Assembly (NCBI RefSeq): GCF_008014675.1
Contig: NZ_VOXD01000011.1
Span: forward strand, 1 to 64,000
DNA: 64,000 bases
Source of the DNA: Neolewinella aurantiaca
Lineage (GTDB): Bacteria > Bacteroidota > Bacteroidia > Chitinophagales > Saprospiraceae
Direction of reading: 5' to 3'
This document shows positions 1 through 9,161 of the stretch, piece by piece. The position numbers and the translations under genes are program-made. Each line of letters starts with the position of its first letter. The stretch's first letter is position 1. A model generated the notes under the pieces. It made no database searches. It worked only from the letters and a program-made list of their open reading frames with translations, and was not told the origin of the DNA.

Positions 1-1
1 G

Positions 2-1585
2 GTTGGTGACCACGCTATCCGCGTTCGCGCATCTGACGGCTGTGGTAACTTCGACGTTCAGATCATCGAGTTCTGTGTAACTGCTGACAAGTCGCCTACT
101 CCGATCTGTATCCAGACCCTGACCGTTACGCTGATGAACGACGGCAACGGTGGCGGCATGGCTGCGATCTGGGCATCTGACTTCATCGCTTCTCCGATCG
201 AAGACTGCTTCGGTAACGTAGTAGACAAGTACAGCCTCTACCGCTCCAGCGAAGCTGGCACTGCTGGCTTCACACCGGTAGCTGGTGTTCTTGGTATCGA
301 CGACATCGACTGTGATGACTTCGACAACGGTACGGTAAACGTACGTGTATACGCCTTCGACGACAACGGTTCTACGCCTGACTACTGTGAGGTAATCGTA
401 GAAGTACAGGACAACATGGGCTGGTGTGACGGTTCTACCGGCAACCTTTCCGGTCTGATCGCTACACAGGACAATGAAGTTATTGCCGGAGTTGAGATCA
501 ACCTGACCAGCTCTGCCGGTATGGACGAGACCACTACTACTGCTGCTAACGGAACGTACACCTTCAGTGGCCTGCCACTGGACGCTGACTACACCGTACA
601 GCCAGTATTCGACGCTGCATTCAACGCACAGAACGTACGTGCATCCGACCTCGTAGCGGGTATCGGCCAGATCCTCGGTACTGCACCATTCACCAGTGCT
701 TACCAGTTCGTAGCTGGTGATGTTACTCAGGACGGTTCCTTCGACGTATTCGATATCCTTGCCGGTCAGCGTGCCATCCTTGGCCTTGACAACGGCTTTG
801 CCGGTGGCAACTGGTTCATGGTGGAAGCCGGAACGAGCATCAACATGAGCAACCCTTACGCGGTGGCTTTCCCCGAGGTATTCAACGCCAACGACCTGCA
901 GGGCAGCGTAACTGCTGACTTCGTAGCAGTAGAGAAGATGAACCTGACCGGTGCCACCGGTCGTACGGCTCAGCTTCTGAACGTAGACGACGTACAACTG
1001 GAAAGCGGACAGCTCCGCACGATCATCCTTGACGGCGCGCAGATGGCGGGCTTCCAGGGTACGATTGAGCTGGCTGCCGGCCTCGAGCTGATCTCTGCTG
1101 AGATCATCGGTGAAGGTGGTCTGAACCTGAACCACGCTGGTGAAGGTATGGTCGCTGTACTGGTTCGTGAAGCTGGTGCTGTGAGCCTTGAGGTTCGCGC
1201 AACGACTTCTGGTCTGGTGAGCGAGCTGATCAGCCTGAGCGACGCCGTAGTGGTTCGTGAAGGTGTAGCGCTGAACGGCACGAGCAACGGTCTCGAGCTT
1301 GCCTTCAACGCTGACTTCGCAGGTGCAACTGCACAGAACGTACTCTTCCAGAACACGCCTAACCCAGTGGTTGACGTTACTTCTGTAAGCTTCGAACTGG
1401 CAACTGCCGGTGCTGCTACCCTGACTGTTCAGGACGTAGCTGGTCGCCTGGTTAAAACTGTTGAAATCGACGGTGTTGCTGGTCTGAATCGCGTTGAGCT
1501 GGAGAACATCGGCGCCGCTGGTGTTTACTCTTACACGCTGACTTCTGGCGACTTCACTGCTACCAAGCAGATGATCGTACAGTAA
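2..1585 (+). CDS. T9SS-exported multidomain protein, 3' part only
   Basis: The reading frame is open from the left edge, so the N-terminus lies outside the window. What remains is the last 527 residues or so of a secreted protein. From nt 440 there is a carboxypeptidase-regulatory-like or CNA-B-like beta-sandwich (GNLSGLIATQDNEVIAGVEI). Near nt 715-790 there is a dockerin-like segment (GDVTQDGSFDVFDILAGQR), as often found in large Bacteroidota surface proteins. The last 80 residues or so (from LFQNTPNPVVDVTSVSFEL) form a typical T9SS type A sorting domain, with an NPV box, a DVAGR turn and a final GDFTATKQMIVQ strand. Such proteins cross the outer membrane by T9SS and are processed at the sorting domain. 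A strong terminator follows. The substrate or partner cannot be read from this fragment. Domain names are by eye; the sorting signal is the most secure part. Confidence 0.85.
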   Translation, partial: VGDHAIRVRASDGCGNFDVQIIEFCVTADKSPTPICIQTLTVTLMNDGNGGGMAAIWASDFIASPIEDCFGNVVDKYSLYRSSEAGTAGFTPVAGVLGIDDIDCDDFDNGTVNVRVYAFDDNGSTPDYCEVIVEVQDNMGWCDGSTGNLSGLIATQDNEVIAGVEINLTSSAGMDETTTTAANGTYTFSGLPLDADYTVQPVFDAAFNAQNVRASDLVAGIGQILGTAPFTSAYQFVAGDVTQDGSFDVFDILAGQRAILGLDNGFAGGNWFMVEAGTSINMSNPYAVAFPEVFNANDLQGSVTADFVAVEKMNLTGATGRTAQLLNVDDVQLESGQLRTIILDGAQMAGFQGTIELAAGLELISAEIIGEGGLNLNHAGEGMVAVLVREAGAVSLEVRATTSGLVSELISLSDAVVVREGVALNGTSNGLELAFNADFAGATAQNVLFQNTPNPVVDVTSVSFELATAGAATLTVQDVAGRLVKTVEIDGVAGLNRVELENIGAAGVYSYTLTSGDFTATKQMIVQ

Positions 1586-1610
1586 TCGTTACGGGTTAAC
1601 GCCCGTGAAA

Positions 1611-1675
1611 CGCAGCCTGAAGGCTGCGGAACAGAGCCCCGCCACTCAGAGATGAGTGGCGGGGTTTTTGTTTTT
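1611..1675 (+). terminator. Rho-independent terminator
   Basis: A perfect 11-bp stem (1637-1647 with 1654-1664, 6-nt loop) is followed at once by TTTTTGTTTTT. A second hairpin precedes it (1611-1617 with 1622-1628). It lies just after the stop of the exported protein and separates it from smc. Confidence 0.9.
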
Positions 1676-1762
1676 CAGTAAGTGTGAGTAGGGGAGAAGG
1701 AAAGTCGGAAAACGAGTCTGCCTTGGCTAAGGTATTGAGCAACAGTATATTTGTCAACCTTC

Positions 1763-1782
1763 TTTGCACCTGCGGCCCCGCA
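1763..1782 (+). repeat. Dispersed 20-bp repeat, copy 1
   Basis: Matches the consensus TTTGCACCTGCGGCCGCGCC at 18 of 20 positions. Intergenic, between the terminator and smc. Confidence 0.75.
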
Positions 1783-1862
1783 TCCAAAATGTGTAAAACC
1801 CTGTGGAAATTGCGGGGAAAACTAAGCGGTGTACGTACTAACAAGCAAATGAACTAACTATC

Positions 1863-1870
1863 TACCTTCG
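1863..1870 (+). promoter_or_regulatory. smc promoter -7 box
   Basis: TACCTTCG fits the Bacteroidota -7 box TAnnTTTG with one change. It ends only 6 nt before the smc ATG, so transcription would begin at or next to the start codon. No clear -33 TTG is seen at the usual spacing. Confidence 0.5.
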
Positions 1871-1876
1871 CCCTCT

Positions 1877-4800
1877 ATGCGTTTACGCCAACTTGAAATT
1901 AAGGGCTTTAAAAGCTTTGCCAACCAGACGATCGTCAATTTCGACGAGGACGTTATCGGGATTGTCGGACCAAATGGTTCGGGAAAATCCAATATAGTTG
2001 ATGCTATCCGCTGGGTGTTGGGAGAGCAAAAAGGGAAAGAGCTCCGGCTGGATAAGATGAGCTCCGTCATTTTCAACGGAACAAAAAAGAAGAAGCCAGG
2101 TAGTCTTGCTTCGGTTAGCCTGACCTTCGATAACGACAAAGGGCTGTTACCGACCGAGTACAACACGGTAACGATAACCCGGATGCTGTACCGTTCGGGA
2201 GATTCGGAGTACCGTCTAAATGGAGTTCAGTGCCGTTTGAAGGATATTACATCGTTACTACTCGATACCGGGATTGGGTCAAACTCTTACGCGATAATCG
2301 CGCTGGGAATGGTTGACGACATCCTGAGCGACAAGGACAATAGTCGCAGGAAGATGTTCGAGCAGGCTGCGGGTGTGAGCAAGTATAAGGCGAGAAAGCG
2401 TGAAACGCTGAATAAGCTCAAAAACACAGAGGGCGATCTCGATAGGATTGAGGATCTGTTGCACGAAATAAACAATAACCTTGTCAGCCTTGAAAAACAG
2501 GCACGTCGTGCGCGTCGCTACCTGGAGATAAAGGAGCAATACAAGCAGCAAAGCCTGCAGCTGACCCAGGTGAAGGTATCCGCTTTACGTGAAGACTACG
2601 GTAAGTTGAAGGGGGAAATAGCCAAAGCCGAAGACGATTACCGTAACGTAGACGTAACCATCCGTAAGCTGGAAGCTACGCTTGAGGCAGAACGTGCAAA
2701 GCACATCGACAAGGAAAAACTGCTCGGTGAGCGCCAAAAGAAGCTCAACGAACTGGTCAACGAACTTCGGGGGCTGGAGAACGAGAAACAGATGCTGGCT
2801 CAGCGCAAAGCTTTTGTTCGCCGGCAAACTGAAAAGCTACAACAGGATATCGCGACTGCTTCGGGTCAGCTGACGGACTACGTGAGCCAGATCGAAGAAA
2901 TGGATAAGCGCCTTGAAGCCGAAAAGGCGGTGGCCGTTGAGCGAAAAACTGCGCTTGATGCAGCCGAAGAGGCGCTCAAGGAAATCCGTGCCGGACATGA
3001 GTCGTTGAAAGGAAGGCTGGACGAAGGGCTTAAAGCCCAGCAGGAAGAAGAGCGTAAGATTTTCGAACTGGAGAAGCGAAAAGCCATCAACGCAAACCAG
3101 GTTGACAACTATAAATACCAGATTGAGCGCAATGCCGGCGAAATGGATGACCGCCGGAGTGAAAAAGAGAGCCTTGAAAATTCGTTGAAAGAACTCGAGG
3201 CAGAGGAAGAGAAACAGCTCAAGGCGATTGAGAAACTCGAGCAGGCGGAGACAGACCGCCGGGAAGCGATGGATGCTGCTACTGAGGCTGTAGACCGTTT
3301 GCAAAACGAGCAGAGCAAGATCAATCGCGGCCTCGATGCCCGGCGGAACGAATTCAAGCTTACTAAGAGCATGATTGACAGTCTTGAGGGCTTTCCTGAA
3401 TCCATTCGCTTTCTCAGCCAGAGTAAGCAATGGAAGGAAGATCCTCAGCTGCTGTCCGACCTGGTTTTGGTAGACCAGGACTACCGCGTTGCGATTGAGA
3501 ACTACCTCGAAAGCTTCCTCAATTACTACGTTGTTGCCGACGCGGAAGAGGCGAAGCAAGCCATCGCTTTACTTAGCAAAAGTCAGAAAGGGAAAGCCAA
3601 TTTCTTTCTGCTCGATGCCATTCCTCCTTATCAGGGCGGACCTGCATTACTGCCACCAGGTACCCAACTTGCCACGGATGTGGTGAAAGTAGACAAGCAG
3701 TTTCAGCCGCTGTTGGATCACCTGTTGCATAATGTCCTGGTGACGACGACCGATGCTTTGCCGGAGCAGCCTCCGGAGGGCATATCCATTCTCAGCCAGA
3801 GCGGACGGTTTATCCGACGGCCATTCTCAGTTAGTGGCGGTTCGGTAGGCCTGTTCGAGGGTAAGAAGATTGGCCGAAAGAAGAACCTTGAAGTTCTGGA
3901 AAAAGCAATCACAGAAGCCGAAGCGAAAGCAAGGGTGATTGAGAAGGAATTGTACCAGGAGCGTAACAAACTCAATGAACTTCGACAGCGACGGGTAGAT
4001 AAAGACATTCAGGAAAAGCAGCGTGAGCTCAGTCGTTTGCAGCAAAAACGTGCCGGATTACGGGCAAGGGTTGATAGTTTCCAGAATTATTTTTCCGAAA
4101 CCGAGGCCAAAAACGAGAACCTTGCCAAGCAGGTAGCTGAGATCATCAAAACGAATTCTGTTATTGTTCGTGACCTGGAGACGAGTCAGCAGAAAGTGGA
4201 AACCATGCGTGAGCAACTGGCCGGTACCGACGGGAATTACCGTCAGTTGAGTGAACAGCTTTCTGAAGCAAGTGCTGGTTACAACCAGCACAACATCAGC
4301 TTTATTCAGCAGCAGAATCAGGTAGAGACGCTCGAACGAGAAATAGCGTTCCGGAGAAACAGGCTGAAAGAGTTGGGTGATCAGGACCTGAGCAATAAGG
4401 AGCAACTGGAGAAACTGGCCAAAGAGTCGCGTCAGTTCGAAGAACAAGAGAGTCTTCAGGCTAAGAACCTGGAAACTATGTACGCTAATCGTACAGAATA
4501 CCAAACGACGCTGAACGCTGCGGAGCAGGATTATTTTAGTGCGCGCACCGCTATCAACGCGATGGAGGACGATTTGCGGCGTGAAAACCGTCGCCGGCAG
4601 GATGGGCAGGTGTTGGTGAATCAGCTCAAGGAGAAGTTTACTGACATCAAATTCAAGATCAATGGCCTGGCGGAAAGGTTGAAGATCGAATTCAATATCG
4701 GACTGGAAGGGCTCAACGGTCTGGAGATTGAAGAATGGGTAGGCTCAGTAGGCGACCTCGAAGTTAAAGTCGACCGCCTGCGCGGCCGGATTGGCAATTA

Positions 4801-5428
4801 CGGTGAAATCAACCCGATGGCGGTTGAGGCCTATGATGAGATGAAGGAACGCCACGATACCATCACCAAGCAACGGGATGATATTACAGAAGCCAAGGCC
4901 ACACTGATCAAAACAATCAAAGAGATTGAGACTACCGCTACGGTTCAGTTCCTGAACGCATTCGAAACAGTGCGGACACACTTCATTGAAGTGTTCAGAA
5001 GCCTGTTCACCGAAGACGACAACTGTGACCTGATCCTGGAAACTCCGGAAGACCCGCTGGAATCAAAAATCGAGATCATCGCCAAGCCGAAAGGTAAGCG
5101 GCCAACAACCATCAGTCAGCTCTCCGGTGGAGAGAAAACCCTGACGGCGACTGCTCTGCTCTTCGCTTTGTACCTGCTCAAGCCTGCGCCTTTCTGTATT
5201 TTCGACGAGGTCGATGCTCCGCTGGACGACGCCAACATCGCGAAGTTCAACAAGATCATCAAGAAGTTCTCCAAGGACAGTCAGTTCATCATCGTGACGC
5301 ACAATAAGCTGACCATGGAGGCGGTGGACACCATTTACGGAGTCTTTACCAACGAACAGCAGGGTAGTGGAGTACTGCCGGTTAAATTCACAGAACTGGA
5401 AGGAAGCAGAATGTTCTCGGCGGCCTAA
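1877..5428 (+). CDS. smc: Chromosome segregation protein SMC
   Basis: Structural maintenance of chromosomes ATPase that, with ScpA and ScpB, loads on DNA and compacts and separates the chromosome. The 1,183 residues match the family length. The N-terminal head has Walker A GPNGSGKSN at residues 31-39. Two long coiled-coil arms rich in Glu, Lys and Gln flank a hinge at about residues 510-660. The C-terminal head has the ABC signature LSGGEK from residue 1082 and Walker B FCIFDE at 1106-1111, followed by the D-loop. The ATG at 1877 begins MRLRQLEIKGFKSF, the usual SMC N-terminus. It sits 6 nt behind a promoter-like box, with no room for a leader or a ribosome binding site. scpA and scpB are not adjacent. 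A weak terminator-like hairpin and dapB follow. Confidence 0.97.
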   Translation: MRLRQLEIKGFKSFANQTIVNFDEDVIGIVGPNGSGKSNIVDAIRWVLGEQKGKELRLDKMSSVIFNGTKKKKPGSLASVSLTFDNDKGLLPTEYNTVTITRMLYRSGDSEYRLNGVQCRLKDITSLLLDTGIGSNSYAIIALGMVDDILSDKDNSRRKMFEQAAGVSKYKARKRETLNKLKNTEGDLDRIEDLLHEINNNLVSLEKQARRARRYLEIKEQYKQQSLQLTQVKVSALREDYGKLKGEIAKAEDDYRNVDVTIRKLEATLEAERAKHIDKEKLLGERQKKLNELVNELRGLENEKQMLAQRKAFVRRQTEKLQQDIATASGQLTDYVSQIEEMDKRLEAEKAVAVERKTALDAAEEALKEIRAGHESLKGRLDEGLKAQQEEERKIFELEKRKAINANQVDNYKYQIERNAGEMDDRRSEKESLENSLKELEAEEEKQLKAIEKLEQAETDRREAMDAATEAVDRLQNEQSKINRGLDARRNEFKLTKSMIDSLEGFPESIRFLSQSKQWKEDPQLLSDLVLVDQDYRVAIENYLESFLNYYVVADAEEAKQAIALLSKSQKGKANFFLLDAIPPYQGGPALLPPGTQLATDVVKVDKQFQPLLDHLLHNVLVTTTDALPEQPPEGISILSQSGRFIRRPFSVSGGSVGLFEGKKIGRKKNLEVLEKAITEAEAKARVIEKELYQERNKLNELRQRRVDKDIQEKQRELSRLQQKRAGLRARVDSFQNYFSETEAKNENLAKQVAEIIKTNSVIVRDLETSQQKVETMREQLAGTDGNYRQLSEQLSEASAGYNQHNISFIQQQNQVETLEREIAFRRNRLKELGDQDLSNKEQLEKLAKESRQFEEQESLQAKNLETMYANRTEYQTTLNAAEQDYFSARTAINAMEDDLRRENRRRQDGQVLVNQLKEKFTDIKFKINGLAERLKIEFNIGLEGLNGLEIEEWVGSVGDLEVKVDRLRGRIGNYGEINPMAVEAYDEMKERHDTITKQRDDITEAKATLIKTIKEIETTATVQFLNAFETVRTHFIEVFRSLFTEDDNCDLILETPEDPLESKIEIIAKPKGKRPTTISQLSGGEKTLTATALLFALYLLKPAPFCIFDEVDAPLDDANIAKFNKIIKKFSKDSQFIIVTHNKLTMEAVDTIYGVFTNEQQGSGVLPVKFTELEGSRMFSAA

Positions 5429-5435
5429 GCATGTA

Positions 5436-5454
5436 TCAGGATCGCTGATTTTTC
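5436..5454 (+). terminator. Weak terminator after smc
   Basis: A short 5-bp hairpin (5436-5440 with 5446-5450, 5-nt loop) runs into TTTTC. Small, but placed 8 nt after the smc stop. Confidence 0.35.
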
Positions 5455-5559
5455 TGGTCGAGAGGCTGTTGGGTGTACAGGTTGACGTGGAGGGGCACAG
5501 CCTGAGCAGCGTCCGAAACTCGTTATGCCCAACAGTGAGTCCGGATTTGATGAATTATG

Positions 5560-5567
5560 TACCTTCG
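5560..5567 (+). promoter_or_regulatory. dapB promoter -7 box
   Basis: TACCTTCG, the same octamer as before smc, ends 4 nt before the dapB ATG at 5572. This favours the downstream start over an in-frame ATG at 5557 that overlaps the box, and suggests a leaderless transcript. Confidence 0.5.
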
Positions 5568-5571
5568 CCTT

Positions 5572-6342
5572 ATGAAGATAGCACTATTTGGCCACGGTAA
5601 AATGGGTCGATTCATAGAAGGCCTTGCCAAAACCGCAGGAGATGATATTGTACTGATCGTAGATGAGAACAACCGCACATCGGTGAAAGCGACAGACCTG
5701 GCCGTTGCAGACGTGATTATTGAGTTTACGCGGCCCGAATCGGCTATACCTAACATAGAGCTGGCTTTGGAAGCCGGAGTGCCTATTGTGGTAGGAACTA
5801 CCGGGTGGCTGGCGAAGCTTCCCGAAATATCCGACAAGGTTGATGCATCAGACGGAGCACTGTTCTGGGCGAGTAACTTCAGTATCGGTGTCAACGTGTT
5901 TTTCGAGGTAGCGGCGAGGGCTGCAGCACTGGCCAATCAGTACGGTGGCTATGAAGCCTCGGTGGAAGAAATCCATCACGTACAGAAGCTGGACGCGCCT
6001 TCCGGAACGGGAATTACCCTGGCGGAGGAGGTTGCCGCACAACTAGATGCTTATGATTCCTGGGCCCTGTCTGAGGTCCGGTCCGATGTACCACAAACTA
6101 AAATTGCACCTGCGTCTGCGCCCAAAGCGGGTAAATTGCCGGTTCCCATTACTTCTGTCCGGGAACCTGAAGTTCCGGGTACGCATATTTTCGAGCTGGC
6201 AAGCCAAGTGGATACACTAAGCCTGAAACATACCGCACACTCCCGGGAGGGCTTCGCAAAAGGCGCCCTAACGGCGGCCCGCTGGCTGGTGGGTAAACGG
6301 GGAGTGTTCACGATGAAAGACTTGCTGAAAACGAAGGACTGA
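5572..6342 (+). CDS. dapB: 4-hydroxy-tetrahydrodipicolinate reductase
   Basis: Reduces the DapA product to tetrahydrodipicolinate with NAD(P)H, in the lysine and diaminopimelate pathway that feeds peptidoglycan. The 256-residue protein starts MKIALFGHGKMGRFIE; GHGKMG is the form of the nucleotide-binding loop I associate with Bacteroidota. The catalytic region reads EEIHHVQKLDAPSGTG, with the expected histidine pair and the dipicolinate-binding Lys and SGTG. VPGTHIFEL and the final GVFTMKDLL motif are also typical. An in-frame ATG 15 nt upstream would add MYLRL but overlaps the promoter box, so 5572 is preferred. Codons at 6103-6122 match the dispersed repeat and encode APASAPK. It stands alone, with no other lysine gene beside it. 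Confidence 0.95.
   Translation: MKIALFGHGKMGRFIEGLAKTAGDDIVLIVDENNRTSVKATDLAVADVIIEFTRPESAIPNIELALEAGVPIVVGTTGWLAKLPEISDKVDASDGALFWASNFSIGVNVFFEVAARAAALANQYGGYEASVEEIHHVQKLDAPSGTGITLAEEVAAQLDAYDSWALSEVRSDVPQTKIAPASAPKAGKLPVPITSVREPEVPGTHIFELASQVDTLSLKHTAHSREGFAKGALTAARWLVGKRGVFTMKDLLKTKD
6103..6122 (+). repeat. Dispersed 20-bp repeat, copy 2 (inside dapB)
   Basis: 17 of 20 matches to the consensus, in sense orientation within dapB, read as GCA CCT GCG TCT GCG CCC (Ala-Pro-Ala-Ser-Ala-Pro). A more diverged copy; chance cannot be excluded for this one alone. Confidence 0.5.
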
Positions 6343-6384
6343 GCACCGGGACATAAAAGTCTTATGTGCTAAGCTCCTAACCAT

Positions 6385-6392
6385 TATCTTCG
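6385..6392 (+). promoter_or_regulatory. Promoter -7 box upstream of the 6421 gene
   Basis: TATCTTCG fits TAnnTTTG with one change, 28 nt before the ATG. No -33 element is obvious. Confidence 0.4.
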
Positions 6393-6420
6393 CCCCGCAC
6401 GCCACAACCAACCCACCTGT

Positions 6421-7308
6421 ATGCGCATCTTTTTTAGCCTTCTTGCCTGTATCGTTTGCTCCCTTAGCCTAGCTGCACAGCTGCCTGCTACCCAGGTTTA
6501 TGTGTTTGATATCGAGGAAGGGGACAGCACCGTCACGTTCAGCAACCCCCAGTACATAACCGGCTTTAACCAGCAGGGTTACAACAACCAGCCTTACTGG
6601 CAGGACCGGAATGTTTTGTTGCTCTCGGTACAACAGCCGGAAATGCAGCAGCCGGATATTTTCAGCTTCGATTTGAACGCGAAGAGTAAGACACGGATGA
6701 CCCGTACGGTTTCCGGAGAATACAGCCCCAAAAGTATGGGAGACGGGCGCAAATTCAGTGCTATCCGCCAGGAATACATCGGCCGGGACACCGTGTTAAG
6801 GCTTTGGGAATTCCCTACAAACCTCCAGGACAACGGCCGGCCGGTATTCAAGTACATCAATGGTATCGGATACTACGAATGGCTGAACAGTACTCAGTTA
6901 GCCTTATTTATCGTCGGAACGCCGAATACGTTGGCGCTTGCCAGCGCCGATACAGACCGGCCACGAACCCTGGCCAACAACGTTGGCCGTTGTTTTAAGC
7001 GGTTGCCGAACGGCAACCTTGCTTACGTCAGCAAAGAAACTGCGAGCTGGACGCTGGTAGAGCAGAACCTGTACCGCCTCACGGATGCCCCACGTCCGGT
7101 TACAACCTGTATTAACGGCTCTGAAGACTTTGCCATTCTCCGCGACGGAAGTTACCTAATGGGCGGAGGCTCGAAGATTTATCGCTTCGACCCCATTCGC
7201 AATCCGGTTTGGAAAGAAGTTGTGGACCTCCGGTTTTACGGGATTAAGAATATTTCCCGGATCGAATCCAACGGCTTCGATAAAATTGCGATCGTTGCGG
7301 GCAATTAA
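6421..7308 (+). CDS. Secreted beta-propeller-like protein
   Basis: A 295-residue protein whose first 19 residues or so (MRIFFSLLACIVCSLSLAA) form a signal peptide cleaved before QLPATQ. The rest alternates short strands with lines such as NQPYWQDRNVLLLSVQQPE and DIFSFDLNAKSKTRMTRT. These recall TolB or WD40-like propeller blades, in which a measured quantity is listed and then printed. No catalytic motif is seen, and no T9SS sorting domain is present, so it probably stays in the periplasm. It is one gene between dapB and ald, with its own promoter-like box. I cannot assign a substrate; the propeller call is by appearance only. Confidence 0.7.
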   Translation: MRIFFSLLACIVCSLSLAAQLPATQVYVFDIEEGDSTVTFSNPQYITGFNQQGYNNQPYWQDRNVLLLSVQQPEMQQPDIFSFDLNAKSKTRMTRTVSGEYSPKSMGDGRKFSAIRQEYIGRDTVLRLWEFPTNLQDNGRPVFKYINGIGYYEWLNSTQLALFIVGTPNTLALASADTDRPRTLANNVGRCFKRLPNGNLAYVSKETASWTLVEQNLYRLTDAPRPVTTCINGSEDFAILRDGSYLMGGGSKIYRFDPIRNPVWKEVVDLRFYGIKNISRIESNGFDKIAIVAGN

Positions 7309-7492
7309 GACTAGCAAAGCCACCAATACCAGGATGATGAGCGCGTGAGAGCATTCCCCGGCGCGGCCGCGGGATGCAATGATTGTAATTAAACAGCAAA
7401 AGAATAACCACGGATTTTTAATCTCATCAAAGGATTATAGTACATCCGTATTACCCCAATAAATTACCAACCAACCAAATTACTACCACCAC
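7309..7492. other. Intergenic region before ald
   Basis: Holds a GC-rich stretch at about 7358-7380 that resembles a degenerate reverse copy of the dispersed repeat (GGCGCGGCCGC kept, the rest altered). An AT-rich stretch follows that presumably carries the ald promoter; I could not place a convincing -7 box. Confidence 0.4.
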
Positions 7493-8578
7493 ATGATTAT
7501 AGGTTGTCCGAAAGAGATTAAGAACAATGAGAACCGTGTCGCCCTTACCCCGGGTGGCTGTCTCGAACTGGTTCGCAGAGGCCATACCGTTTACGTTCAG
7601 ACCGGAGCCGGCGTTGGTTCCGGGTACGATGATGACGCCTACGTTGAGTCGGGTGCCGTTATCCTTCCTACCATCGAAGACGTATACGCGAAGTCCGAAA
7701 CCATCGTAAAGGTCAAAGAGCCGATCGCGAGCGAATACGACCTGATTCGTGAAGACCAGTTCGTCTTTACCTACTTCCACTTCGCCAGCTCTAAGCCGCT
7801 GACCGAAGCTATGATTAAAAGCAAATCCATTTGTCTGGCGTACGAAACGGTTGAGGCACCCAACGGTAGCCTGCCGCTGCTGGTACCAATGAGTGAAGTT
7901 GCTGGCCGGATGGCGATTCAGCAGGGCGCGAATTACCTGGAAAAGCCAAAAGGCGGAATTGGTATTCTTCTCGGCGGTGTGCCCGGTGTTAAACCGGCCA
8001 AAGTTGTCGTTCTCGGCGGCGGAGTCGTTGGTATCCAGGCGGCCAAGATGGCGGCGGGCCTTGGTGCTCAGGTCATCCTGATGGACATCAATCTCGATCG
8101 TCTGCGTTACCTGGCCGACGTACTTCCGGCAAATGTCCGTACCGTTTACTCCAGCGAATACAACATCCGCAAAGAGCTCTCCACGGTAGATCTTATTGTT
8201 GGAGCAGTACTCATTCCCGGCGCAAAAGCTCCTCACCTCATCACCCGCGAAATGCTCAGCGAAATGCGTGACGGCTCGGTTGTAGTAGACGTTGCTGTTG
8301 ACCAGGGCGGCTGTATCGAAACCTGTAAGCCGACCACCCACGCTGACCCGACCTTTGTGGTGGATGGCGTTCTGCATTACTGTGTGGCCAACATGCCGGG
8401 TGCAGTGCCTTACACTTCCACCCTTGCTCTTACGAATGCCACTTTCCCCTACCTGCTGCAGATTGCGGAAAAGGGCTGGGAGAAAGCATGCGAAGACAAC
8501 GCCGGACTCAAGAAAGGCCTCAACGTTGTGCGCGGTGAGATCGTTTACCAGCCAGTTGCCGATGCATTCGGCATGTAG
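7493..8578 (+). CDS. ald: Alanine dehydrogenase
   Basis: Catalyses the reversible NAD-dependent oxidative deamination of L-alanine to pyruvate and ammonia. The 361 residues are close to the family length of about 370. It starts [20 protein letters not shown]. The residues known to act in catalysis fall at their usual numbers: Arg15, Lys75, His96 and Asp270 (in [11 protein letters not shown]). The Rossmann fold shows [23 protein letters not shown] at about 171-193, with the acidic residue of MDIN binding the adenosine ribose. The C-terminal [20 protein letters not shown] motif is also typical. The OsmC gene follows 75 nt downstream on the same strand, separated by a structured spacer. The enzyme may serve alanine breakdown or ammonium capture; gltBD lies elsewhere in the window. 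Confidence 0.96.
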   Translation: MIIGCPKEIKNNENRVALTPGGCLELVRRGHTVYVQTGAGVGSGYDDDAYVESGAVILPTIEDVYAKSETIVKVKEPIASEYDLIREDQFVFTYFHFASSKPLTEAMIKSKSICLAYETVEAPNGSLPLLVPMSEVAGRMAIQQGANYLEKPKGGIGILLGGVPGVKPAKVVVLGGGVVGIQAAKMAAGLGAQVILMDINLDRLRYLADVLPANVRTVYSSEYNIRKELSTVDLIVGAVLIPGAKAPHLITREMLSEMRDGSVVVDVAVDQGGCIETCKPTTHADPTFVVDGVLHYCVANMPGAVPYTSTLALTNATFPYLLQIAEKGWEKACEDNAGLKKGLNVVRGEIVYQPVADAFGM

Positions 8579-8597
8579 TAGAGTTTAAACGCCCGTT

Positions 8598-8637
8598 ACC
8601 AGGAGCTGGCACGAGCTCTCTTTTTCCAGCTCCTGGT
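8598..8637 (+). promoter_or_regulatory. Mutually exclusive hairpins between ald and the OsmC gene
   Basis: The outer arms 8598-8609 and 8626-8637 form a perfect 12-bp stem. An alternative small hairpin pairs 8603-8607 with 8614-8618 (loop GGCACG) and is followed by TC and TTTTT (8621-8625), which is terminator-like. The two cannot form together. The structure ends 16 nt before the OsmC start, so it could act as a terminator for ald or set how much transcription reads on. Confidence 0.5.
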
Positions 8638-8653
8638 CAACAAAATTTCTGAA

Positions 8654-9073
8654 ATGACTGTAAATCTTCAACGCCTCGACGATTCTTTTCACCTACAGGC
8701 CACCAACGAAAACGGCCGGACGGTCGAAACGGACGCCGGTCCTGCTACCGGCGGGCACGATGCGGGCATGCGCCCGATGCAGGTATTGCTTTCGGCCGTA
8801 GGCGGTTGTTCGAGTATCGATGTTATCATGTTGCTGCAAAAACAACGGCAGGACCTGAAAGACATCCGGATCGCCGTTACCGGCACCCGCCGCGACGAGG
8901 AGCCGCGCATCTTCACGGCAATTCACGTGGCTTATACGCTTGTTGGAGATATCGACGAGAAGAAAGCCGAACGTGCCTGCCGCCTAAGTATGGAAAAAAT
9001 GTGTTCGGTGAGCCTGATGCTGAAAGCCGGTGGCGTCGAGATAACCTGGGACTACAAAGTAGTCGGGGAATAG
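8654..9073 (+). CDS. OsmC family protein
   Basis: A 139-residue protein of the OsmC/Ohr fold, whose members often reduce organic or fatty-acid hydroperoxides with a cysteine pair. The first conserved cysteine is in LLSAVGGCSSIDVIMLLQKQ and the second in KAERACRLSMEKMCSVSLML, matching the family pattern of one Cys at the start of the central helix and one in the later helix. The N-terminal strands (FHLQATNENGRTVETDAGP) and the final VEITWDYKV also fit. It follows ald and ends in a strong terminator. It is OsmC/YhfA-like rather than a clear Ohr; the substrate is unknown. Confidence 0.9.
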   Translation: MTVNLQRLDDSFHLQATNENGRTVETDAGPATGGHDAGMRPMQVLLSAVGGCSSIDVIMLLQKQRQDLKDIRIAVTGTRRDEEPRIFTAIHVAYTLVGDIDEKKAERACRLSMEKMCSVSLMLKAGGVEITWDYKVVGE

Positions 9074-9114
9074 TGATTCTACCTGCGCATTAACCTGTCG
9101 GTTGTCGCTTCAGA

Positions 9115-9155
9115 AAAAGCCTGTCGGAGATAAATTTCTCCGACAGGCTTTTCTG
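9115..9155 (+). terminator. Strong terminator after the OsmC gene
   Basis: A perfect 16-bp stem (9115-9130 with 9137-9152, 6-nt loop), A-rich on the left arm and T-rich on the right, ends in TTTTCTGTTTTC. It could work in both directions. Confidence 0.9.
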
Positions 9156-9161
9156 TTTTCA

